64,000 nucleotides of DNA from Tepidamorphaceae bacterium (GTDB lineage: Bacteria > Pseudomonadota > Alphaproteobacteria > Rhizobiales > JAKSCL01). Where the stretch lies: positions 202,838-266,837 of the forward strand of contig JANQPO010000019.1 of the NCBI GenBank assembly GCA_028289445.1, written 5' to 3'. The position numbers and the translations under genes were made by a program. The notes beneath the pieces are model-generated. The model worked only from the letters and a program-made list of their open reading frames with translations. It was not told the DNA's origin and ran no database searches. Shown here one piece after another: positions 1 through 8,312 of this stretch (position 1 is its first letter; each line of letters begins with the position of its first letter).

Positions 1-1509
1 CTGCGGCGTAAACGCGCCGGAGTTCACGTCACCGATCTGCTGCCACCAGATCTGCGCCAGCTTCGGATAGTCCGGCACGTTGACGCCCGTCGGCGACCAG
101 AGGACGCGGTCGGGCGAACGATAGAACTCGACCAAGCCGCCGAGTTTCGGCGCGCGCTCGGTGAAGGACTCATGCCGCACCGAGGAGTCGCGGATGAAGG
201 TCAGCCCGACATGGCTCTTCTTCGTGTCGACCGTCTTGGACGTGACGAACTGGGCGTAGAGCCAGGCCGCCTTGGCCCGATCCGCCGGCGTCGACTTCAG
301 GAACGTCCAGGACCCGGCATCCTGATAGCCGAGCTTCTGGCCTTCTTCCCAATACGGACCCTTCGGCGAAGGCGCCATCCGCCATAGCGGATTGCCGTCG
401 TCGTCGACCGTGTTGTTGCCTTCCGACTTCGGCGCCACCATCGACGCGGTGAAGGCCGTGTACCAGAAGATCTGTTGGGCGACGTTGCCTTGGCTGAGAG
501 CCGGCAGCGACTGATAGAAGTCATAGGACGCCGCACCGGGAGGCGCATACTGGCGCAGCCACTCATCCCATTTGCGGATGGCATAGACGGCTGCAGGCCC
601 GTTCGCAGCACCGCCGCGCGACACCGAGGCGCCGACCGGGTTGCAGCTGCCTTCCTCCATGCGGATGCCCCACTCATCGACAGGCACACCGTTCGGCAGA
701 CCCTTCGAGCCGGCACCGGCCATCGACAACCATGCGTCGGTCATGCGCCAGCCAAGGTCGGGCGCGCGCTTGCCGTAGTCCATGTGGCCGTAGACGCGGA
801 CGCCGTCGATTTCCTGGACATCGTTGGTGAAGAATTCGGCGATGTCTTCATAGGCCGACCAGTTGACCGGCACGCCCAGGTCGTAGCCGTATTTTTCCTT
901 GAACTGAGCCTTCAGGTCGTCGCGGTCGAACCAGTCCTTGCGGAACCAGTAGAGATTGGCGAACTGCTGGTCGGGAAGCTGATAGAGCTTGCCGTCCGGA
1001 CCGGTGGTAAACGACTTGCCGATGAAGTCGTCGATGTCGATACCGGGATTGGTCACGTCGGACCAGTCACCTGCCATCATGTCATCCAGATTATAGGCGA
1101 GCTGGAGACGCGAGTGGGTCCCGATCAGATCGGAGTCGTTGATGTAGCCATCATAGAGATTCCGATTGGTCTGCATCTGGGTCTGAACGGCCTGAACGAC
1201 TTCGCCTTCGCCCAGGAGCTGATGATTGACCTTGATCCCGGTGATTTCCTCGAAGGCCTTGGTCAGGACTTCCGATTCATAAGTGTGGGTCGGGATCGTC
1301 TCCGACAGAACATTGATCTCCATGCCCGAGAACGGTGCCGCGGCATCGATGAACCACTGCATCTCCGCTTTCTGCTCTTCGACCGAGAGCACCGACGGCT
1401 GGAACTCGTCGTTGATCCACTTTTCGGCCGCAGCCATGTCGGCGAGGCTCTGGCCGGCGGGCCAAAGCAGCGCCACAGCAGCGGCGGTTGCCATCAGTCT
1501 TGCTTTCAT
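1..1509 (-). CDS. glpV: Glycerol ABC transporter substrate-binding protein GlpV, 3' end cut by window edge
   Basis: Periplasmic binding protein that captures glycerol for the GlpPQST membrane complex. The frame is open from an ATG at 1509 to base 1, giving 503 codons with no stop. It starts with a Lys/Arg-led hydrophobic signal peptide ending near LADMAAAEKW. The body looks like a long family 1 solute-binding protein. Family members are, from memory, about 570-580 residues, so roughly 70-80 C-terminal residues lie outside the window. A strong GGGGAGG sits just upstream of the ATG. It is the last visible gene of a minus-strand operon whose order matches rhizobial glpRDSTPQUV. Assignment as glycerol-specific rests on that gene order plus the GlpD neighbour, not on binding residues I can verify. 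Confidence 0.9.
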   Translation of the reverse strand, partial: MKARLMATAAAVALLWPAGQSLADMAAAEKWINDEFQPSVLSVEEQKAEMQWFIDAAAPFSGMEINVLSETIPTHTYESEVLTKAFEEITGIKVNHQLLGEGEVVQAVQTQMQTNRNLYDGYINDSDLIGTHSRLQLAYNLDDMMAGDWSDVTNPGIDIDDFIGKSFTTGPDGKLYQLPDQQFANLYWFRKDWFDRDDLKAQFKEKYGYDLGVPVNWSAYEDIAEFFTNDVQEIDGVRVYGHMDYGKRAPDLGWRMTDAWLSMAGAGSKGLPNGVPVDEWGIRMEEGSCNPVGASVSRGGAANGPAAVYAIRKWDEWLRQYAPPGAASYDFYQSLPALSQGNVAQQIFWYTAFTASMVAPKSEGNNTVDDDGNPLWRMAPSPKGPYWEEGQKLGYQDAGSWTFLKSTPADRAKAAWLYAQFVTSKTVDTKKSHVGLTFIRDSSVRHESFTERAPKLGGLVEFYRSPDRVLWSPTGVNVPDYPKLAQIWWQQIGDVNSGAFTPQ

Positions 1510-1536
1510 CGGGTTTCCTCCCCTTGGTTACTGTTC

Positions 1537-1574
1537 ACACGGTTCCCGTGTCGTTGAGCCCGGCTGAACCGGGC
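1537..1574 (-). promoter_or_regulatory. Two GC-rich hairpins between glpU and glpV
   Basis: Two perfect inverted repeats sit in the 102-bp gap before glpV: GCCCGG/CCGGGC (1558-1574, 5-nt loop) and ACACGG/CCGTGT (1537-1551, 3-nt loop). Neither is followed by a U-tract on the minus transcript, so a full terminator is unlikely. Intercistronic stem-loops next to binding-protein genes commonly stabilise that part of the mRNA or attenuate read-through. That role here is inferred. Confidence 0.5.
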
Positions 1575-1611
1575 ACCGCCACCTCATCGGCGGCGATGGC
1601 GTTTGGTCGCG

Positions 1612-1893
1612 TCACACCCATCGGAAAACCCAGAGCGCGAAGACGACCGCAAGCGCGGTGCCGCCCCATAGCGGCAGGTCAGTGAAGGCAAGCCAGCCCA
1701 AATGAATGAAGGCGCTGCCTAGAAGCGAGATGAACAGGCGGTCGCCGCGCGTGGTGTCGAGGCCGAGCGCGCCGCGTCGTGGCCCGCCGCCGGGGCTGGC
1801 CCATTCCCAGATCATCATCGTGGTGAGGCAGAGCGCGATGAAGCCGAAAAAGGCGGCGGTCTGCCAGGTCCATGCCATCCATGAAAGACCCAT
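1612..1893 (-). CDS. glpU: Small membrane protein GlpU (DUF2160 type) of glycerol ABC transporter
   Basis: A 93-residue integral membrane protein with about three hydrophobic segments (near residues 8-30, 50-68 and 75-92). Trp is frequent (WMAWTW, MIWEW, LWGG). It lies between glpQ, whose stop is 12 bp upstream, and glpV, the position of GlpU/DUF2160 in rhizobial glycerol operons. Its biochemical role is unknown. Being conserved inside the transporter operon suggests an accessory subunit of the permease complex. A second, unrelated-looking small membrane protein holds a similar position in the other two-ATPase ABC operon of this window (34372-34659). Confidence 0.8.
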   Translation of the reverse strand: MGLSWMAWTWQTAAFFGFIALCLTTMMIWEWASPGGGPRRGALGLDTTRGDRLFISLLGSAFIHLGWLAFTDLPLWGGTALAVVFALWVFRWV

Positions 1894-1905
1894 CTTCGAT
1901 CTCCC

Positions 1906-2706
1906 CTAAACCCGCCCCAGGGCGAAGCCCTTGGCGATGTAGTTGCGGACGAAATAGATGACGATTGCGCCGGGAATGATCGTCAGAACACCGGCGGCTG
2001 CCAGAAGGCCCAATTCATAACCCGATGTCGATGCCGTGCGCGTCATCACCGCCGCGATCGGCTTGGCGGCGACCGAGGTCAGCGTTTTGGCAAGCAGCAT
2101 CTCCACCCAGGAGAACATGAAGCAGAAGAACGCCGTGACACCGATGCCGGACGCGATCAGCGGCATGAAGATCTTCACGAAGAATTTCGGGAAGGAATAG
2201 CCGTCGATATAGGCGGTCTCGTCGATTTCCTTCGGCACGCCGGACATGAAGCCTTCCAGGATCCAGACCGCCAGCGGGATGTTGAAGAGACAGTGGGCCA
2301 GCGCCACGGCGATGTGGGTGTCGAACAGGCCGATCTCCGAATAAAGCTGCAGGAACGGCAGGGCGAAGACCGCCGGCGGCGCCATCCGGTTGGTCAGGAG
2401 CCAGAAGAACAGGTGCTTGTCGCCGAGGAAGCGATAGCGCGAGAAGGCGTAGGCCGCCGGCAGCGCCACGGCGACGGACAGCACCGTGTTGATCACCACA
2501 TAGGTAATCGACGACAGGTAGCCGTTGTACCAGACCGGATTGGTGAGGATCTCGCGATAGCTGTCGAGCGTGAAGTCGCTCGGCCACATCGAAAAGCCGC
2601 CGAGAATCTCGTTCGTGGTCTTGAACGACATGTTGAGCAGCCAGTAGATCGGCAGCATCAAGAAGACGATGTAGAGCGTGGGCACCAGCCATTTGACCCG
2701 TCTCAT
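1906..2706 (-). CDS. glpQ: Glycerol ABC transporter permease GlpQ
   Basis: 266-residue inner-membrane permease of the MalG/CUT1 type, with an N-terminal hydrophobic segment and about six membrane spans. The EAA loop that docks the ATPase is visible around residues 160-180 (EIDETAYIDGYSFPKFF and the following MPL). Its start overlaps the 3' end of glpP by 4 bp (ATGA), so the two permeases are translationally coupled. With GlpP it should form the translocation channel for glycerol. Family assignment is secure. Substrate assignment comes from the operon. Confidence 0.9.
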   Translation of the reverse strand: MRRVKWLVPTLYIVFLMLPIYWLLNMSFKTTNEILGGFSMWPSDFTLDSYREILTNPVWYNGYLSSITYVVINTVLSVAVALPAAYAFSRYRFLGDKHLFFWLLTNRMAPPAVFALPFLQLYSEIGLFDTHIAVALAHCLFNIPLAVWILEGFMSGVPKEIDETAYIDGYSFPKFFVKIFMPLIASGIGVTAFFCFMFSWVEMLLAKTLTSVAAKPIAAVMTRTASTSGYELGLLAAAGVLTIIPGAIVIYFVRNYIAKGFALGRV

Positions 2707-3566
2707 TGCTCTTCTCCCCGCATCATCAGCGTGTAGAAGACCCAGCAGAAGAGAAGGGTCATCAAGAAGTAGATGATCGACATGGCCGCGGCGATGCCGA
2801 GGTTGAACTCGCCGAGCGCCGCCTTGACGAGGTCGATCGACAACAAGGTCGTTGCGTTGCCGGGCCCACCGCCGGTCAGCACAAAGGGCTCGGTATAGAT
2901 CATGAAGGAGTCCATGAAGCGCAGGAGGACGGCGATGGTCAAAACGCGCTTCATCTTCGGCAGCTGGATATGGCGGAACACGGCCCAGCGGGAGGCGGAA
3001 TCAATCTTGGCGGCCTGGTAATAAGCGTCGGGGATCGACGACAAGCCGGCATAGGCCAGAAGCACGACCAGCGACGTCCAATGCCAGACATCCATCAAGA
3101 TGACCGTGAACCAGGCCGACACCGGTTGCTGGGTGAAGTTGTAATCGATACCCAGCGCGTTCAGCCCGTAACCCAAAAGCCCGATATCCGGCAGCGCAAA
3201 AATGTTCCACATGGCGCCGACGACGTTCCACGGGATCAGCAGAGGTAGCGCCATCAACACCAGGCAGACCGAGACCCACGCACCGCGTCGCGGCATGGCC
3301 AGCGCGATGGCAACGCCCAGCGGGATTTCGATGAGAAGAATTGTGAAGGTGAAGGCGAACTGACGGACGAGCGCCGCGTGGAAGCGCTCCGACGCCAGCA
3401 GCGCCTCGTACCATTTGACGCCCTCGAAGAAGAAGATGTTGTTGCCGAACGTATCCTGGACGGAATAGTTGACGACCGTCATGAGCGGGATGATGGCGTT
3501 GAAGGCGACCAGCGCCATCACGGGCAACACCATCAGCCAGGCACGATTGTTCCAGGTCTTGCCCAT
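2703..3566 (-). CDS. glpP: Glycerol ABC transporter permease GlpP
   Basis: 287-residue permease of the MalF/CUT1 type, partner of GlpQ. A longer reading from 3593 is possible. I chose the ATG at 3566 because it overlaps the glpT stop as TGATG and begins MGKTWNNRAWLMVLPVMAL, a typical first membrane helix. The EAA loop is around residues 190-215 (SSIPDAYYQAAKIDSAS, then a Pro before a hydrophobic helix). About six transmembrane segments are evident. It sits between the two ATPase genes and glpQ in an overlapping gene string, consistent with stoichiometric assembly of the complex. Confidence 0.9.
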   Translation of the reverse strand: MGKTWNNRAWLMVLPVMALVAFNAIIPLMTVVNYSVQDTFGNNIFFFEGVKWYEALLASERFHAALVRQFAFTFTILLIEIPLGVAIALAMPRRGAWVSVCLVLMALPLLIPWNVVGAMWNIFALPDIGLLGYGLNALGIDYNFTQQPVSAWFTVILMDVWHWTSLVVLLAYAGLSSIPDAYYQAAKIDSASRWAVFRHIQLPKMKRVLTIAVLLRFMDSFMIYTEPFVLTGGGPGNATTLLSIDLVKAALGEFNLGIAAAMSIIYFLMTLLFCWVFYTLMMRGEEQ

Positions 3567-4636
3567 CAGCGATCTTCCAGTTCGACGCGCCAAGACTCGG
3601 CGTAAACATTGATACCGGCCGGATCGAACGTGACATGCGGTTCGGCCGGGATCTCGGCGGACTCCGGCAGAACAGCGGCCAAGTCGTGCCCTTCGAGCGA
3701 AAGGTGAACGATCTTCTGCCGGCCGATATCCTCCACCTTGGTGATCTTGGTCGGCATGCCCGTCTCGCCGATGCGGACGAACTCCGGGCGGATTCCCAGC
3801 TCTGCGGTTCGAACGGTCGAGGCCGCCGCGCCGGGAAGCACGATGGTCTGCTTACCCAGCTGCGCGTTGAGGCCCTCGACCTCGATCGGCATCACGTTCA
3901 TGCCCGGCGAGCCGATGAAGTAACCGACAAAGGTGTGGCGCGGCCGTTCGAACAAGTCCGCCGGCGTGCCGATCTGAACGATCTCGCCCTCATACATGAC
4001 GACGACGGTATCGGCGAAGGTCAGCGCCTCGGTCTGGTCGTGGGTGACGTAGACCATGGTGTAGCCGAAGCGCCGGTGCAGTTGCTTCAACTGCGAGCGC
4101 AGCACCCATTTCATATGCGGATCGATGACCGTCAGGGGTTCGTCGAACAGGATCGCGTTGACGTCTGAGCGCACCAAACCGCGGCCGAGCGAGATTTTCT
4201 GCTTCTGGTCGGCCGTGAGGCCCCGTGCCTTGCGATCGGACCAATCGGCAAGATCGATCATCTCCAGCGTCTCGCGTACTTTGCGGTCGACGCGCTCCTC
4301 GGCGACGCCGCGATTGCGGAGCGGGAAGGCCAGATTGTCGTAGACCGTCATCGTGTCGTAGATCACCGGGAACTGGAAAACCTGCGCGATGTTGCGGTCG
4401 CGAGTCTCCAGATCGGTCACATCCTTGCCGTCGAACAGGATGCGCCCTTCGCTCGGATGCAGAAGGCCCGAAATGATGTTCAAGAGGGTTGTCTTGCCGC
4501 AGCCAGACGGTCCCAAAAGGGCATAGGCGCCGCCGTCTTCCCAGTGGTGGTGAACCTCTTTGAGCGCATAGTCGACATCCGACATCGGCCTGCGCAGGTA
4601 AGAATGCCGAATATGTTCGAGATCGATTCGCGCCAT
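3566..4636 (-). CDS. glpT: Glycerol ABC transporter ATPase GlpT with degenerate signature motif
   Basis: 356-residue CUT1-type ATPase. Visible motifs are Walker A GPSGCGKT (42-49), Q-loop Gln 88, Walker B ending in DE (165-166) and an intact switch His in THDQ (His 199), followed by an OB-like regulatory domain to about residue 350. The ABC signature is not LSGGQ but LTADQ (140-144). Its partner GlpS has the reverse pattern, so the heterodimer should contain one consensus and one degenerate ATP site. It overlaps glpP by 1 bp and follows glpS by 4 bp. The name follows the rhizobial operon. This is not the E. coli glycerol-3-phosphate permease also called GlpT. Confidence 0.9.
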   Translation of the reverse strand: MARIDLEHIRHSYLRRPMSDVDYALKEVHHHWEDGGAYALLGPSGCGKTTLLNIISGLLHPSEGRILFDGKDVTDLETRDRNIAQVFQFPVIYDTMTVYDNLAFPLRNRGVAEERVDRKVRETLEMIDLADWSDRKARGLTADQKQKISLGRGLVRSDVNAILFDEPLTVIDPHMKWVLRSQLKQLHRRFGYTMVYVTHDQTEALTFADTVVVMYEGEIVQIGTPADLFERPRHTFVGYFIGSPGMNVMPIEVEGLNAQLGKQTIVLPGAAASTVRTAELGIRPEFVRIGETGMPTKITKVEDIGRQKIVHLSLEGHDLAAVLPESAEIPAEPHVTFDPAGINVYAESWRVELEDR

Positions 4637-4640
4637 GGTC

Positions 4641-5723
4641 TCAGGCCGCCATTTTCCGGTCGGCGGTCATCGACCGTCCGGTGTCATCGAAAACAAGCAG
4701 GGCGCCTGGATCGAGGAAAACCTCGACCGCCTCACCGCCCGGCAGATCGTGAATGCCGTGGGTCAGGAGCACCCAGCGCTCGCCGGCATAGTCGAGGTGA
4801 ATGAAGCTCTCAGAGCCAGTGATTTCGGTCACCGACACCTTCGCGTTCATGGCAACGGCGTCGGTGCCGGGGCGCGTCAGTGTCAAATGGTGCGGCTGGA
4901 AGCCGATAGTGTAGCGGCCGTCAGGAATGTCAGAGATTGCGGCCGCCACGGGGATGTCGACGGCGCCATCGAGCGAAAACCGGTCGCCGGCCTTGGTCAC
5001 GCTCGCCGTGTTGAGCGGCGGGTCGGAGAAGGTTCTGGCGGTGATGAGATCGACTGGGTTGCGGAAGACATCGATCGTCGGACCGAATTGCGTCACGCGT
5101 CCTTCCGACAAGGTGGCCGTGTTGCCGCCAAGCAGCAGCGCCTCGGAGGGCTCGGTCGTCGCATAGACGAAGACCGTGCCGGATTCGGCGAAAATCTTCG
5201 GCAGTTCGGCGCGCAACTCCTCGCGTAGCTTGTAGTCGAGATTTGCAAGCGGCTCGTCGAGAAGCAACAAGCCGGCATCCTTGACGATCGCTCGGGCCAG
5301 TGCTGTCCGCTGCTGTTGGCCGCCCGACAGCATGAGCGGCGTGCGGTCGAGATAGGGCGTGAGCTTCAAAAGCTCCGCCGCGCGCTTGACGGTGGTATCG
5401 ATCTCCGCCAGCGGGGCACCGGCCACGCGCATCGGCGAGGCGATGTTCTCGTAGACCGTCATCGACGGGTAATTGATAAACTGCTGATAGACCATCGCGA
5501 TATCGCGCTTTTGAACCGGCATTCCGGTCACATCGACACCGTCGAACCAGACGGTGCCGGCGGTCGGGCGCTCCAGTCCCGCCATGAGGCGCATAAGGGT
5601 CGTCTTGCCCGACAGCGTCGGTCCAAGCAGAACGTTCAGCGACCCGGCTTCAAACGTCAAAGAGACATCGGCGATGTGGGTTTCTCCACCGACTGTCTTG
5701 CTGACGGATTTGAGTTCAAGCAT
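4641..5723 (-). CDS. glpS: Glycerol ABC transporter ATPase GlpS lacking the switch histidine
   Basis: 360-residue CUT1-type ATPase. Walker A is GPTLSGKT (34-41), the Q-loop has QQF (80-82), the signature is canonical LSGGQ (132-136) and Walker B ends LLLLDE (to 157). The H-loop reads ATTEP (188-192) where THDQ is expected, so the switch His is replaced by Thr 190. A C-terminal regulatory domain follows. It is the first transporter gene after glpD (18-bp gap) and pairs with GlpT, whose signature is degenerate. Together they should energise GlpP/GlpQ asymmetrically. Confidence 0.9.
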   Translation of the reverse strand: MLELKSVSKTVGGETHIADVSLTFEAGSLNVLLGPTLSGKTTLMRLMAGLERPTAGTVWFDGVDVTGMPVQKRDIAMVYQQFINYPSMTVYENIASPMRVAGAPLAEIDTTVKRAAELLKLTPYLDRTPLMLSGGQQQRTALARAIVKDAGLLLLDEPLANLDYKLREELRAELPKIFAESGTVFVYATTEPSEALLLGGNTATLSEGRVTQFGPTIDVFRNPVDLITARTFSDPPLNTASVTKAGDRFSLDGAVDIPVAAAISDIPDGRYTIGFQPHHLTLTRPGTDAVAMNAKVSVTEITGSESFIHLDYAGERWVLLTHGIHDLPGGEAVEVFLDPGALLVFDDTGRSMTADRKMAA

Positions 5724-5741
5724 TGCCGGGACCCTGCATCT

Positions 5742-7271
5742 TCACTCCGCCGCTGCCGTGTCGGTTCCGTGGGACTGGTTGCTCATGAACTGTTTGAGCG
5801 CATCGATCTCGTTTTCGGAAAGGTGCAGCCCGTCCTTAGTGCGGCGCCAGAGGATATCGTCGGCCTCCTGCACGAATTCCGTCTCGATCAGATAGCGGAC
5901 CTCTGCCTCGTAGAGGCCGCCGCCGAAATGGCGACCGAGATCGGCTTCCGCCCTGGCATCGCCCAGAATGATCCGAGCGCGCGCGCCGTAAAGTCGCATG
6001 AGTCTGCGCGCCTGCTGCGCGGTCAAGAAGGCATAATCACGCAGCAGTTGGTCGCATTCGTCTGCGAATGCCATCGGCGCGAATTCGCCGCCGGGCAACG
6101 GCGCCGTCGCGGTCCAGGGCGAGCCGGAGCGACCGAGATGATTGCCGATCAATGCCAGTGTGGACTCGGCCAGGCGACGGTAGGTGGTGATCTTGCCGCC
6201 GAAGATGTTGATGAGCGGTGCGACGCCGTCCCCACCCTCGTCCTTCAACACATAGTCGCGCGTTGCCTCTTGGGCTTTCGAGGCGCCGTCGTCAAAGAGC
6301 GGTCTGACGCCTGAATAGGTCCATACGACTTGATCCGGCGTGATCGGCGCTTCGAAATACTCGCTTGCCGCCGCGCACAGATAGTCGATCTCCGATTGGG
6401 AAATTTCAACGGCGGCCGGATCGGCTTCATAGTCCTGGTCGGTGGTGCCGATCAGGGTGAAGTCGTCCTCGTAGGGAATGGCGAAGATGATCCGGCCATC
6501 GGCATTTTGGAAGATATAGCAGCGGTCATGATCGAAGAGCCGCTTGACGACGATGTGGCTTCCCTTGACGAGGCGCACGTTGTGCACGTCGTTGCGGCCG
6601 ACCGTCGAGGCAAGCACGTGGTCGACCCAGGGTCCGGCGGCGTTGACCAGAAGTCGCGCCGAAACGGTCTGGCTTTCGCCCGGCTCCGAGGAGTCCAAAG
6701 CGATCTTCCAGATGTCGCCCTCGCGCACCGCCGAAACGACTTTCGTGCGCGGCATGATGGTGGCGCCGCGTTCGGCCGCGTCGACGGCGTTCAAAACGAC
6801 CAAGCGAGTGTCGTTGACCCAGCAGTCGGAATACTCAAAGGCCTTTGAAAAGACAGGTTTCAGCGGTCGGCCGGCCTCATCCTGGCGCATGTCGAGCACA
6901 CGGGTCGGCGGCAATAGCTTCCGGCCGCCGAGATGATCGTAAATGAACAGTCCAAGACGTAGCAGCCAGGACGGTCGAAGCCCGTTGTGATGCGGCAGGA
7001 TGAAGCGGAGCGGCCAGATGATGTGCGGTGCGCTTCTCCAAAGCACCTCGCGCTCCAAGAGCGCTTCGCGCACCAGCCGGAACTCATAATGTTCGAGATA
7101 GCGCAGGCCACCATGTACGAGCTTGGTCGACCCGGACGACGTGCCGCTTCCAAGGTCGCTCATCTCGGCTAACCCGACCGCATATCCCCGTCCGACCGCG
7201 TCCCGCGCGATGCCGCAGCCGTTGATACCGCCACCGATAATGAAAATGTCGTATGCGGCGTCGTTCGCCAC
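5742..7271 (-). CDS. glpD: Glycerol-3-phosphate dehydrogenase GlpD
   Basis: FAD-dependent, membrane-associated oxidation of glycerol 3-phosphate to dihydroxyacetone phosphate. About 509 residues, the usual length. The N-terminal dinucleotide motif is IIGGGINGCGIARDA, and the family pattern SSGSTKLVHGGLRYLE follows. I chose a GTG start at 7271, preceded by AAGGGGGAGG and giving VANDAAYDIF. An upstream in-frame TTG at 7304 has no visible ribosome site. It lies downstream of glpR with a 133-bp gap carrying candidate operators, and upstream of the glycerol transporter genes. No glycerol kinase gene is in the window, so glpK must be elsewhere. Confidence 0.95.
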   Translation of the reverse strand: MANDAAYDIFIIGGGINGCGIARDAVGRGYAVGLAEMSDLGSGTSSGSTKLVHGGLRYLEHYEFRLVREALLEREVLWRSAPHIIWPLRFILPHHNGLRPSWLLRLGLFIYDHLGGRKLLPPTRVLDMRQDEAGRPLKPVFSKAFEYSDCWVNDTRLVVLNAVDAAERGATIMPRTKVVSAVREGDIWKIALDSSEPGESQTVSARLLVNAAGPWVDHVLASTVGRNDVHNVRLVKGSHIVVKRLFDHDRCYIFQNADGRIIFAIPYEDDFTLIGTTDQDYEADPAAVEISQSEIDYLCAAASEYFEAPITPDQVVWTYSGVRPLFDDGASKAQEATRDYVLKDEGGDGVAPLINIFGGKITTYRRLAESTLALIGNHLGRSGSPWTATAPLPGGEFAPMAFADECDQLLRDYAFLTAQQARRLMRLYGARARIILGDARAEADLGRHFGGGLYEAEVRYLIETEFVQEADDILWRRTKDGLHLSENEIDALKQFMSNQSHGTDTAAAE

Positions 7272-7333
7272 TGCCTCCCCCTTGGCGAATTTCGCAATGC
7301 ACAATTTTTGCTGCTAATGCGAAAGATAATTAA

Positions 7334-7367
7334 TTCGATACGAAATCAAATCGCATGTCAAACGAAA
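7334..7367. promoter_or_regulatory. Candidate GlpR operators upstream of glpD
   Basis: In the AT-rich gap between glpR and glpD there is an inverted repeat TTCG-ATA-CGAA (7334-7344) and an AAACGAAA element (7360-7367). The TTCG/CGAA half-sites resemble those of known GlpR operators. The AAACGAAA element recurs upstream of glpR. Binding by GlpR is inferred from this shared motif. Confidence 0.5.
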
Positions 7368-7404
7368 TTTTCCGAACTTCAGCGCGCGCGCCTGGCGATA
7401 CAGA

Positions 7405-8175
7405 TCAAGCCGCTGTTTCGGTTTCGATCAAACGAACGTCCGACTCCAGGCACATGCGCCGGACGGCGGTAACTGGGCAGCGGTCCGTGATAAACGTGTT
7501 GACTTGCGACACATGACCTATCCGCACGGGCGCGGTGCGCTCGAATTTCGACGAATCGGATACCAGGATGACGTGACGGGCGTTCTCGATGATCGCCTGT
7601 GCGACCTTCACCTCGCGATAATCGAAATCGAGAAGCGCGCCGTCCTGATCGATCGCGGACGTTCCGATGACGGCGAAGTCCACCTTGAACTGCTTGATGA
7701 AATCAACCGCCGCCTCGCCGACCACGCCGCCATCATAGGAGCGAACGACACCGCCCGTGATCACCACTTCGGTGTCGGGGTTCAAGCGCATCCGATTGGC
7801 AACATTGATATTATTCGTGATGACCATCAATCCGGAGTGCCCTTCGAGCGCACCGCTGACCGCCTCCGTGGTCGTGCCGATATTGATGAAGAGCGACGCG
7901 TTGTCGGTGATCAGGGCAGCGGCGGCCCGGCCGATGGCTTCCTTTTCAGCGGATGCCAGCCGGCGCCGCGCTTCGTATTCCACATTGGCGCGCCCGGTCG
8001 GGAAAAGCGCGCCGCCATGGACCCGATTGAGATGACGCGCTTCGCACAGCGCGTTGAGGTCCTTGCGGATCGTCTGCGGCGAAACGGCGAACCGTTCGGC
8101 CAGCGAGTCGACCAGAACGCGGCCCTCGGTCTTTGCGATTTCCATGATCGCGGCATGGCGCGGCAGTAGGTGCAT
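7405..8175 (-). CDS. glpR: DeoR-family glycerol repressor GlpR
   Basis: 256-residue DeoR-family regulator. The N-terminal winged helix-turn-helix spans roughly residues 6-57, with AERFAVSPQTIRKDLN as recognition region. A sugar-phosphate-binding domain of the DeoR C-terminal type follows (NIGTTTEAV and VVGEAAVDFIKQF are typical). In this family the ligand for GlpR is glycerol 3-phosphate. It is the first gene of the glp operon on the same strand, so it probably represses its own transcription and that of glpD-glpV. Upstream repeats at 8188-8229 support autoregulation. Confidence 0.9.
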   Translation of the reverse strand: MHLLPRHAAIMEIAKTEGRVLVDSLAERFAVSPQTIRKDLNALCEARHLNRVHGGALFPTGRANVEYEARRRLASAEKEAIGRAAAALITDNASLFINIGTTTEAVSGALEGHSGLMVITNNINVANRMRLNPDTEVVITGGVVRSYDGGVVGEAAVDFIKQFKVDFAVIGTSAIDQDGALLDFDYREVKVAQAIIENARHVILVSDSSKFERTAPVRIGHVSQVNTFITDRCPVTAVRRMCLESDVRLIETETAA

Positions 8176-8187
8176 GTCACCGGCAGC

Positions 8188-8229
8188 TTTCGTTTGCGGG
8201 AGCTTAGCTCAAAACGAAACCAAACGAAA
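8188..8229. promoter_or_regulatory. TTTCGTTT / AAACGAAA repeat array upstream of glpR
   Basis: TTTCGTTT at 8188-8195 is followed by two direct copies of AAACGAAA at 8212-8219 and 8222-8229, spaced exactly 10 bp start to start, one helical turn. The same octamer occurs at 7360-7367 before glpD. The spacing and recurrence suggest a cooperative operator for the DeoR-family protein encoded next to it. Confidence 0.5.
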
Positions 8230-8312
8230 GGTCATCTCCGAAGCGTGATAGCTCGTTTGTTGAGCGCCGGCATCGGATCGCTATGATCGCGGCGCTTCAC
8301 GAAGGACACGCC

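Noticed and set aside
475..1557. 360-residue plus-strand ORF opposite glpV
   Set aside because: It is an antisense shadow of the binding-protein gene, which has a signal peptide, family features and a ribosome site. The shadow protein has no recognisable domain.
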